From the NCBI GenBank assembly GCA_018883705.1, contig JAHLFQ010000082.1, positions 1-5,214 of the forward strand: 5,214 nucleotides of DNA, in the 5' to 3' direction. Origin of the DNA: Candidatus Cellulosilyticum pullistercoris. Its GTDB lineage: Bacteria > Bacillota > Clostridia > Lachnospirales > Cellulosilyticaceae. Made by a program: the position numbers and the translations under genes. The notes below the pieces were generated by a model. That model was not told the DNA's origin and searched no databases. It was given only the letters and a program-made list of their open reading frames with translations. Below, one piece after another: positions 1 to 5,214 of this stretch. Numbering within the stretch: position 1 is the first letter of the stretch; each line of letters begins with the position of its first letter.

Positions 1-1581
1 AATCTACTTGAAGAAATTTTTGACCCTTCATCTTCACGTAGTGATAACTATTTTTGTCAGCTTATAGGTTTTACAAGTGAATCATCCTATAATGATACAC
101 TTGCCCTATTTAATCATAAATTATCAGAATCAGGTAAGGGAATTATTTTTAGCCATACCATTCCTAAGCCTAATGATAGAGAAACTATAGATACGATTTT
201 GCAAGAACTTACTCAAATGCGTATTGGTCATTACGTAAATGAAGACATTAATCTTACATCTTCACATACACTTAATATAAAGATTAAGCAAGCCTTAGAT
301 AACGTTATTGTGCTTGCTATTTCTAAAGAACACTTTAGCAATGAAACGATTCAAAATAATTTTATTGCTAAACTGATGATTTGGTGTAATTTATACCTAG
401 ATGGGCTAGACTTTAGTAATGGCCAGCTACCTAAATGTTTATTTTATGGCGTTATTAAACCACACGAAGTTTACTTTTTAATGCTTCTAGCTCAAGTTGG
501 TATAGATGTTGTTTACTTCAATCCTACAAATGATGCCACTTTAGATCAGATTGATACGGATGGTATGTGTCAAAAAATTATCTTAGGTGCGCCTTCATCT
601 ATTGTAATACCGTATACTGAGCGTTTAGCAAAAGGCATTGTTATTGAAAAAGTTACTACTTATGCTAAGAAAGCCACCCATGAACTAGAACAAACGCTTT
701 ATCATGATACAGGTATCTATAAACCTTGGCAGTTTTCTGATGGTACAACACACCCTATCTTTATGGATTCTGTTATTGAAGATACCCTTACTTATTGGAA
801 TGAGCCGTCCAAATTGCGTCCTGGCTTTAAAACCATTGATAAAACTGTTTATACACCTACTTTCTTTACTAAGATTAGTGGCGTTTACCATGATATTAAT
901 GAATACTATGAACTCATTCAAAAACTTAAAAGTGCAAAAAAATATGTTTTTTATGAGTCTCCACATCTTACATCTGTAGGTTTTGGTCAATCTAGACCGG
1001 TTCGATATCACAATATGCCTAGTCAACAAGTTACTCAGAATATATCCTCTTTCAATCAGCAAGATCTTTATTCTCTTGCTTTTTGCTTAAATCCTGACCA
1101 AACCATCAAAAAAGATGCAGTTAGGCAACATGTACTTTACAAGAAAATGCTTACCTTACGAGCAGATCTTCAAGCATTTATATTAAGTAAGTTAGAAGAA
1201 ACCTTCTCAAGCAGTAATCTTTCTTTCTTTAACTTTCCCATTACGGATAAAGAAAGAGTCAGGCTTATGGCTGCAATCTTTACTGCTGAAGACCGCTTAC
1301 TTCACTTAATTGAAGGCTACGATTTTACCTCAGATGTGCCTAAGGTTATGATGTATGTTAATTCTAGAGATACCTTTAATCAAGATGATGCCATGCTTCT
1401 TGGCTTACTACGCACCATGGGACTAGACGTTATTTTACTTTCTCCAAATGGCGCTAATAACATAGAACTTGTTATCTCTGAAAAGTTTATTAATCAAATT
1501 AAATTAGATGAATTTGTATATGATTTACCGCTTAAAGCACCTGCTAAAAAGAGATCATTTTTCAGTAAATTATTTAGATAA
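1..1581 (+). CDS. yceG: YceG-family protein of the Ter/Tel stress module (5' partial)
   Basis: The reading frame is open from base 1 to the TAA at 1579-1581 (526 residues), so the gene starts left of the window. The TTG at 199 lies inside it with no ribosome binding site and is not the start. Bacillus YceG is, from memory, about 540 residues, so only a short N-terminus is missing. The protein matches the YceG family (Pfam 'putative component of biosynthetic module') found in ter/yce stress operons. Family-like stretches include TGIYKPWQF near window codon 240 and a PTFFTKISGV segment near codon 290. Two similar units, about codons 121-184 and 420-491, each carry a DFS/DFT..PK start, a hydrophobic strand, a Leu-rich helix and a G(I/L)DV strand, suggesting an internal repeat. 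The C-terminus is basic (KKRSFFSKLFR). It looks soluble, with no signal peptide or membrane span. The biochemical activity is unknown; a role in metal or envelope stress is inferred from family context. It is unrelated to E. coli YceG (MltG). Confidence 0.85.
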   Translation, partial: NLLEEIFDPSSSRSDNYFCQLIGFTSESSYNDTLALFNHKLSESGKGIIFSHTIPKPNDRETIDTILQELTQMRIGHYVNEDINLTSSHTLNIKIKQALDNVIVLAISKEHFSNETIQNNFIAKLMIWCNLYLDGLDFSNGQLPKCLFYGVIKPHEVYFLMLLAQVGIDVVYFNPTNDATLDQIDTDGMCQKIILGAPSSIVIPYTERLAKGIVIEKVTTYAKKATHELEQTLYHDTGIYKPWQFSDGTTHPIFMDSVIEDTLTYWNEPSKLRPGFKTIDKTVYTPTFFTKISGVYHDINEYYELIQKLKSAKKYVFYESPHLTSVGFGQSRPVRYHNMPSQQVTQNISSFNQQDLYSLAFCLNPDQTIKKDAVRQHVLYKKMLTLRADLQAFILSKLEETFSSSNLSFFNFPITDKERVRLMAAIFTAEDRLLHLIEGYDFTSDVPKVMMYVNSRDTFNQDDAMLLGLLRTMGLDVILLSPNGANNIELVISEKFINQIKLDEFVYDLPLKAPAKKRSFFSKLFR

Positions 1582-1586
1582 AGGAG
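1580..1586 (+). promoter_or_regulatory. ribosome binding site of telA overlapping the yceG stop
   Basis: AAAGGAG shares its first two bases with the yceG TAA stop and lies 9 bp before the telA ATG at 1596. This arrangement supports the ATG as the start. It also suggests translational coupling of the two genes in one transcript. Confidence 0.8.
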
Positions 1587-1595
1587 TGTTTAACT

Positions 1596-2786
1596 ATGGG
1601 AATTACTTTAAATCCAACCTCTAATCCAATTTCAGAACAAGCTCAAGAAACGACTTTAGAAACCTCTATTTTAAATGGAGTTGACTTAGAAAAAACAGCT
1701 AGTCCATCCTCTTTAGCTCCTGTTCAAGAAGCTGAGGTTGCTAACTTTACTCAAAACTATAAGCAAAAATTACGTCAGCTTCCAGAAGTTGAAGCCTTAA
1801 CAAGCGAAATTCATGTAGATGACTTAAATACGATCTTAGTTTTTGGTCAACAAGCATCAGAAGGGATTTCAAAAGTATCTGACAGCCTGCTTTCTACCAT
1901 GAAAACAGTCGATGCTGAAGAAGCAGGTGAAATGATTCAACAACTTACTAAAGTTATGGATAAATTTGATATTAAAGAACTTGAGGATATTAAAGAACCT
2001 TCCGGTTTTCAAAAACTCTTTAATAGAGCTAAAAACTCTATTGAGGCACTTTTCCAAAAGTATGAAACTATGGGAACAGAAGTTGATAAAATCTATGTCA
2101 TTCTAAAAAAATATGAAATGCAAATTGAGCATGCTAATAAAAATTTAAAACAAATGTATGATACAAATATTAACTATTATCAAGAGCTTGAAAAATACAT
2201 CGTAGCTGGTGAAATGGGCCTTGAAGAATTAGATACAAAGCTCATTCCTCAGTATGAACAAGAAGCCTTGCAAAGTGGTGATCGCCTTGCTATGACTACT
2301 GTTGAAAGTTTAAAACGTACACGTGATATGTTAGAACAACGTGTTTATGACCTCCAAATTGCTGAAAATATTGCCCTTCAAACCATTCCTATGATTCAAG
2401 GGATTCAATATAGCAACTTTAACTTAATACGTAAAATTAATTCTGCTTTTATCATTACACTACCTATCTTTAAGCAATGTCTCGCTCAAGCTGTTATGCT
2501 CAAACGTCAAGAGCTTCAAGCTAAAAGCTTAAAGGCCTTAGATGATAAAACCAATGAATTACTTCTTCGTAATGCTCAAAATATGGCTACTCAAACCACT
2601 ACGATTGCACGTATGGCTGGCACAAGTTCTGTTCAAATGGAAACACTTGAAAAAACTTGGCAAACTATTGTAAGTGGTATTGAACAAACGAGACAAATTG
2701 AAGAAGAAAATCATCGTCAACGCATTGAAAATAGTAAGAAGTTAGAAAATATTAAAGCTGAAATGCTTCATGTTAAAAAACGTTAA
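1596..2786 (+). CDS. telA: TelA/YceH toxic anion resistance protein
   Basis: This 396-residue protein belongs to the TelA family (Pfam PF05816; B. subtilis YceH), named for tellurite resistance on plasmid RK2. Chromosomal copies are tied to general metal, antibiotic or envelope stress, and the mechanism is not known. Residues 1-50 are a low-complexity Thr/Ser/Pro/Gln-rich tail. The TelA domain runs from about 55 to 392 and is nearly all alpha-helical, with long probable coiled coils at about 145-260 and 355-392. The most recognisable part is the C-terminal third: MLEQRVYDLQ (245-254), the IQTIP-like LQTIPMIQ (261-268), ITLPIFK (287-293) and the TNELLLRNA block (319-327). It has no signal peptide or clear membrane span, so it should be cytoplasmic. 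It follows yceG by 14 bp and is the last gene before a terminator, as in yce-type operons. Arginine codons are 12 CGN to 2 AGA, compatible with good expression. Confidence 0.95.
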   Translation: MGITLNPTSNPISEQAQETTLETSILNGVDLEKTASPSSLAPVQEAEVANFTQNYKQKLRQLPEVEALTSEIHVDDLNTILVFGQQASEGISKVSDSLLSTMKTVDAEEAGEMIQQLTKVMDKFDIKELEDIKEPSGFQKLFNRAKNSIEALFQKYETMGTEVDKIYVILKKYEMQIEHANKNLKQMYDTNINYYQELEKYIVAGEMGLEELDTKLIPQYEQEALQSGDRLAMTTVESLKRTRDMLEQRVYDLQIAENIALQTIPMIQGIQYSNFNLIRKINSAFIITLPIFKQCLAQAVMLKRQELQAKSLKALDDKTNELLLRNAQNMATQTTTIARMAGTSSVQMETLEKTWQTIVSGIEQTRQIEEENHRQRIENSKKLENIKAEMLHVKKR

Positions 2787-2799
2787 TGAGATAGACTCC

Positions 2800-2850
2800 A
2801 AAAGAACGTAGCAAAAGATTCTTTTAAATCTTGCTACGTTCTTTTTATAT
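2800..2850 (+). terminator. Rho-independent terminator after telA, possibly bidirectional
   Basis: A 15-bp perfect stem pairs 2800-2814 with 2831-2845. After a two-base bulge, GATT (2817-2820) pairs with AATC (2827-2830), leaving a 6-nt loop. On the plus strand the stem runs into a T-rich tail (about 2841-2850). The minus-strand copy has only a four-T run, so it may also stop merR transcripts, but less strongly. It lies 13 bp after the telA stop and 10 bp beyond the merR stop. Confidence 0.9.
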
Positions 2851-2855
2851 GGTTC

Positions 2856-3281
2856 TTAATTTTGCTTTCCATAACCTTCATTTTTCTCATCAACATTAAT
2901 AAGATGGCTTACATATTTAATTTTGCCATTTAAGACATCATCATAAAACTGTTGTTTTGTATCAATATAATCGATACACTCTTCAACTTCCTGTAATTTT
3001 TCTTGCAACGATTTTTTCTTAATCTCCAATATGGCTTTTCTTTTATGAATTGAACTTTCACCTTTTAAACATAAATCAACATATTCTTTCATTTCCATCA
3101 TACTCATGCCACATCTTTTAAGGCAAGATAAACTTTTAATCCAAGCTACATCTTGATCATCAAAAACTCTATAATTACGTTGATCTCTTTTGACATTGGG
3201 AATAAGTCCCTTATTACAATAAAATTTTAGTGTTTCATAGGTCATTCCTACTTTTTCACAAACCTCTTTCATTGAATACAT
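2856..3281 (-). CDS. MerR-family transcriptional regulator, AdhR-like electrophile sensor
   Basis: This 141-residue regulator starts at the ATG at 3281-3279, which has TGGAGG five bases upstream. A TTG at 3293 lies inside that ribosome binding site and is rejected. Residues 1-48 form the MerR winged helix-turn-helix: MKEVCEKVGMTYETLKFY, then GLIP, then the wing with NYRVFDDQDVAWI. Residues 76-108 form the usual dimerising coiled coil, followed by the DTKQQFYDD stretch seen in the AdhR/NmlR-like branch. It has no long C-terminal ligand domain. There are six cysteines (8, 22, 53, 57, 71, 102). Cys53 in LSCLKRCGMS sits where, by recalled alignment, B. subtilis AdhR has its aldehyde-reactive Cys52. 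Cys22 replaces the Glu of the common YYER motif. It is divergent from the aldo/keto reductase gene and is the likely activator of it, responding to aldehydes or other electrophiles. The inducer is inference; the family is clear. Confidence 0.94.
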   Translation of the reverse strand: MYSMKEVCEKVGMTYETLKFYCNKGLIPNVKRDQRNYRVFDDQDVAWIKSLSCLKRCGMSMMEMKEYVDLCLKGESSIHKRKAILEIKKKSLQEKLQEVEECIDYIDTKQQFYDDVLNGKIKYVSHLINVDEKNEGYGKQN

Positions 3282-3284
3282 AAA

Positions 3285-3290
3285 AACCTC
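3285..3290 (-). promoter_or_regulatory. ribosome binding site deciding the merR start
   Basis: On the minus strand a GGAGG-type site (GGAGGT region) sits about five bases before the ATG at 3281. This fixes the start four codons inside the longest open frame, which begins at a TTG at 3293. Confidence 0.8.
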
Positions 3291-3309
3291 CAAAATATTA
3301 AATTAGGCA

Positions 3310-3340
3310 TTGACCGGTAGTAACTACCGGCTTGTATAAT
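3310..3340 (+). promoter_or_regulatory. MerR-type promoter of the aldo/keto reductase gene with 19-bp spacer
   Basis: TTGACC (3310-3315) and a consensus TATAAT (3335-3340) are separated by 19 bp rather than the usual 17. That is the hallmark of promoters activated by MerR proteins, which twist the DNA to realign the two boxes. The predicted transcript start is near 3347, giving a leader of about 39 nt before the ATG at 3386. The AAGGAGG ribosome binding site at 3371-3377 lies within it. Confidence 0.9.
3314..3330. promoter_or_regulatory. MerR operator: perfect 17-bp palindrome
   Basis: Two 8-bp arms, CCGGTAGT (3314-3321) and ACTACCGG (3323-3330), are perfect reverse complements around a central A at 3322. 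The palindrome begins with the last two bases of the -35 box and fills most of the spacer, exactly where MerR dimers bind. It is also distinctly more GC-rich than its surroundings. The adjacent divergent MerR gene is the obvious candidate ligand. Confidence 0.9.
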
Positions 3341-3343
3341 CTG

Positions 3344-3372
3344 ATTATATTTGAAAAAAAGCACATTAACAA
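3344..3372 (-). promoter_or_regulatory. Candidate divergent promoter of the merR gene
   Basis: On the minus strand TTGTTA (plus-strand 3367-3372) and TATAAT (plus-strand 3344-3349) are 17 bp apart, a good vegetative promoter pointing at merR. Transcription would begin near 3337, which places the palindromic operator within the first 25 bases of the merR transcript. A bound regulator could therefore repress its own gene. The promoter lies face to face with the reductase promoter. Other AT-rich matches nearby cannot be excluded. Confidence 0.6.
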
Positions 3373-3385
3373 GGAGGATTAAGAT

Positions 3386-4246
3386 ATGGAATATGTAACA
3401 TTAAATAATGGGGTAAAAATGCCAAAATTAGGATTTGGAGTTTTCCAAATAGCTAAAGAAGAATGTGAAAAGTGTGTACTAGATGCTATTAAAGTAGGTT
3501 ATAGACATATTGATACGGCACAATCCTATTTTAATGAAGAAGAGGTTGGTAATGCCATTAGTAAATGTGGCGTACCAAGAGAAGAATTGTTCATCACTAC
3601 AAAGATATGGATTGACAATTATGGCTATGAAAGAACGAAACAATCCCTCTTAAAATCCATGCAAAAATTAAAAGTAGATTATATTGACCTTGTTTTACTT
3701 CATCAGCCATTTAGTGATTATTATGGAGCCTATCATGCATTAGAAGATTTATATGAAGAAGGAAAAATCAAAGCGATTGGAGTTAGTAACTTCTCTCCAG
3801 ATAGATTAGCTGATCTTGCAGCCTTTAATAAGGTAATTCCACAAGTCAATCAAGTAGAAGTAAATCCATTTCATCAACAAATAAGCGCACAGGAAAATAT
3901 GTTGAAACGTCATGTTCAAATAGAAGCATGGGCACCATTTGGCGAAGGAAGAAACAACATGTTTGAAAACCCTACCCTTAAAGAAATAGCAGACAAATAT
4001 AATAAATCTGTTGCACAAATTATTTTAAGATGGCTTATGCAAAGAGATATTGTTGCTTTAGCAAAGTCAACTCATATAGAACGAATGAAAGAAAACATTG
4101 AAATATTTGATTTTAACTTATCAGATGAAGATATGAATAAAATCGCTAGTTTAGATACCAAAACAAGTCTATTTTTTGACCATCAGGCGCCTGAAACAGT
4201 TGACATGTTTGTAAGTTTACTAGAACAAAGAAAAGACACCATTTAA
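3386..4246 (+). CDS. Aldo/keto reductase, NADPH-dependent (AKR5-like)
   Basis: This complete 286-residue enzyme has the usual size for the family and reduces aldehydes or ketones to alcohols using NADPH in the cytoplasm. The catalytic tetrad is intact: Asp43 and Tyr48 in HIDTAQSY, Lys73 in TTKIW and His106 in LLHQP. The family signatures GYRHID (38-43) and KAIGVSNF (129-136) are present. The late AKSTHIER motif gives Lys227, Ser228, Arg233 and Asn237, the spacing that binds the 2'-phosphate of NADPH. It resembles the bacterial diketogulonate reductase/YtbE/YvgN group; the true substrate cannot be read from sequence, but methylglyoxal or other reactive aldehydes fit the context. The ATG follows AAGGAGG (3371-3377) by 8 bp. 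It is driven by the MerR-type promoter and stands alone before a terminator. Arginine codons are 8 AGA to 2 CGN, unlike telA. Confidence 0.97.
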   Translation: MEYVTLNNGVKMPKLGFGVFQIAKEECEKCVLDAIKVGYRHIDTAQSYFNEEEVGNAISKCGVPREELFITTKIWIDNYGYERTKQSLLKSMQKLKVDYIDLVLLHQPFSDYYGAYHALEDLYEEGKIKAIGVSNFSPDRLADLAAFNKVIPQVNQVEVNPFHQQISAQENMLKRHVQIEAWAPFGEGRNNMFENPTLKEIADKYNKSVAQIILRWLMQRDIVALAKSTHIERMKENIEIFDFNLSDEDMNKIASLDTKTSLFFDHQAPETVDMFVSLLEQRKDTI

Positions 4247-4280
4247 TTAAAATATAAAAACCTTATATGTCACTTATGAC

Positions 4281-4346
4281 TAAACCTCCTCTTGTTATTC
4301 ATGTGGTTAGCGAACCTTACCCTTGTAACATGGGAGGTTTATTTTT
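4281..4346 (+). terminator. Two-tier hairpin terminator after the aldo/keto reductase gene
   Basis: A 9-bp outer stem pairs TAAACCTCC (4281-4289) with GGAGGTTTA (4333-4341) and runs into TTTTT (4342-4346). Across a small internal loop, TGTTA (4293-4297) pairs with TAACA (4326-4330). The apical loop can form a further small hairpin, GGTT (4305-4308) with AACC (4313-4316). It begins 34 bp after the reductase stop. The arm span of about 60 nt is longer than a minimal terminator, so a structured 3' RNA or an attenuator for the next gene is possible, but terminator is the simplest reading. Confidence 0.75.
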
Positions 4347-4382
4347 ATACTATTTCAAATATATTTATTAATAATTTATTAA

Positions 4383-4411
4383 TTGAAACATATTACATAT
4401 TATGTTATCTT
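4383..4411 (+). promoter_or_regulatory. Candidate promoter of the secreted-protein gene
   Basis: TTGAAA (4383-4388) is followed after 17 bp by TATCTT (4406-4411). A TG at 4403-4404 gives an extended -10 element. It sits about 40 bp upstream of the ATG at 4451 and directly after an AT-rich palindrome (4368-4382). Because the region is very AT-rich, other box pairs can be drawn. Confidence 0.55.
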
Positions 4412-4450
4412 ATACTTCAATTACTTTATTACATAAGAAAGGGAGATTAT

Positions 4451-5214
4451 ATGAATAAACGTATTACATATCTATTAGCAACTCTGTTAATAGCTGAATC
4501 AGCTATGCCACTTTCTGCCCAATCTCTCGATGGACAAACTAGAACATATCCAGTAATAAGCACAAATTGCTTAAGAACAACCTCTGGGGGTATTACGATA
4601 ACTCCTCCAACTACTACAGGACCTTCAATTACTGTAAAAGTTGATAAAATTTATGCTACAGAAATTGCAGATGCACGAGCTAAGGTTGATTTCCAATTAC
4701 ATAATGTAGAACTTAAAGAAGAATACACTAAGCAAGCTGCTTCTCTTCATATAGCACTTGAGTCAAGTATCGCATTATCTTCCATTACACCCACTGGTGA
4801 AGTAACTACTGAACTTATTGAAACCCCTGGTGTTGTAATGATTCAAAATTCACAGAACTTTACATATGAATTTACTGCTAAAAATATCAATCCTGATTCT
4901 ATCAGAGAAAACAGCTATTTTATATTTGAAATACCTGGTTATCTATTAACTACTAATGTGAATTTAAAAGTTAAGGTATTTATTGAGCAAGACAAAGTTG
5001 AAAAACCTACAGTGTCAACTGATAGTACAACTTCTTCAGCTATTAAACTGGTTAATTTTAATCATAGCTCAGCTTTTTCACGTATTTTTTATACACTTGA
5101 TGGTAGCGATGTAACATTAGCTAGCAGACTTTATGATGGTACACCTATTGAAGTCAGCTCATCTGACACTATAAAAGCAGTAGCCTTTATAGGAACAATG
5201 CCTAGTGAACAAAT
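4451..5214 (+). CDS. Secreted protein with chitobiase C-terminal-like module (3' partial)
   Basis: The frame is open from the ATG at 4451 to the window edge: 254 codons, no stop. GGGAG at 4441-4445 supports the start. Residues 1-23 form a signal peptide: a KR start, the hydrophobic run YLLATLLIAESA, and likely cleavage after PLSA at 23. There is no lipobox, so the product is secreted or surface-bound. Residues 50-59 are a Thr/Pro-rich linker. Residues 60-182 alternate hydrophobic strands and polar turns, suggesting a beta-sandwich, but I do not recognise the family. Residues 185-254 resemble the CHB_HEX_C module of chitobiase and many clostridial surface proteins: IFYTLDGSDVT (212-222), then LYDGTPIEV and DTIKAVAFIG. 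The usual Pro of the DGS.PT motif is Val221. Such modules are usually accessory beta-sandwiches in large extracellular proteins, so catalytic, S-layer or further repeat domains may follow. The gene follows a terminator and has its own promoter, so it is not part of the reductase unit. Confidence 0.9.
   Translation, partial: MNKRITYLLATLLIAESAMPLSAQSLDGQTRTYPVISTNCLRTTSGGITITPPTTTGPSITVKVDKIYATEIADARAKVDFQLHNVELKEEYTKQAASLHIALESSIALSSITPTGEVTTELIETPGVVMIQNSQNFTYEFTAKNINPDSIRENSYFIFEIPGYLLTTNVNLKVKVFIEQDKVEKPTVSTDSTTSSAIKLVNFNHSSAFSRIFYTLDGSDVTLASRLYDGTPIEVSSSDTIKAVAFIGTMPSEQ

Noticed and set aside
199..201. TTG as the start codon of the YceG-family gene
   Set aside because: The same frame is open upstream to base 1, there is no ribosome binding site before the TTG, and the family length requires the upstream residues.
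685..1062. Antisense open frame of about 125 codons inside the YceG-family gene, and an overlapping plus-strand frame at 704-979
   Set aside because: Both lie wholly within a well-supported gene in another frame, have no recognisable family features, and lack convincing ribosome binding sites.
1869..2057. Antisense open frame inside telA
   Set aside because: It is short, Phe/Lys-rich as expected from the reverse of an AT-rich helical gene, and has no supporting signals.
3291..3293. TTG as the start codon of merR
   Set aside because: It lies within the TGGAGG ribosome binding site. The ATG at 3281 has correct spacing and gives the normal MerR N-terminus.
3806..4018. Antisense open frame inside the aldo/keto reductase gene
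   Set aside because: It is a shadow of the conserved reductase sequence with no family features.
4281..4346. Riboswitch or known structured RNA between the reductase gene and the secreted-protein gene
   Set aside because: No known riboswitch core motif is recognisable, it ends in a T-tract right after a gene, and the next gene has its own downstream promoter. Terminator is the simpler explanation.
1..5214. CRISPR array, tRNA/rRNA gene, transposase or insertion-sequence ends
   Set aside because: No regularly spaced repeats, tRNA-like cloverleaf, transposase sequence or terminal inverted repeats were seen by eye on either strand.

Overview
The window looks like low-GC Firmicutes DNA, most likely Clostridia. 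The evidence is AT-rich genes, AAGGAGG-type ribosome binding sites, T-tailed hairpin terminators and the protein families present. A lachnospiral or Cellulosilyticum-like host would fit, but the sequence alone does not settle the genus. Five protein-coding genes are visible. The first is cut by the left edge and the last by the right edge. No RNA gene, CRISPR array, insertion sequence or attachment site was recognised.

Region 1 (1-2850) is the distal end of a ter/yce-type stress operon. It holds a YceG-family protein ('biosynthetic module' component, nearly complete) followed 14 bp later by a TelA/YceH toxic-anion-resistance protein. The telA ribosome binding site overlaps the yceG stop codon, and a strong hairpin terminator closes the operon. 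In B. subtilis the equivalent genes sit after TerD-like and TerC-like genes, so those are predicted just left of the window.

Region 2 (2856-4346) is a self-contained divergent pair: a MerR-family regulator on the minus strand and an aldo/keto reductase on the plus strand. The 104-bp gap between them holds a textbook MerR-type promoter. It has TTGACC and TATAAT boxes 19 bp apart, with a perfect 17-bp palindrome starting inside the -35 box and filling most of the spacer. A second promoter facing merR overlaps this region. The regulator is cysteine-rich and resembles the aldehyde/electrophile-sensing AdhR branch, so the pair is best read as an inducible carbonyl-detoxification switch. Its arginine codons are mostly AGA, unlike the CGN-rich telA, which hints at a separate origin. 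A two-tier hairpin terminator follows the reductase.

Region 3 (4347-5214) starts with an AT-rich promoter containing small repeats. It continues into the 5' part of a gene for a secreted protein with a signal peptide, a Thr/Pro linker, a beta-rich region I do not recognise, and a C-terminal chitobiase/hexosaminidase-like (CHB_HEX_C) module running off the edge.

I did not find a clearly new multi-gene system. The most interesting points are the apparent internal duplication in the YceG protein, the compact MerR/reductase switch with its cysteine-rich sensor, and the unidentified domain of the secreted protein.
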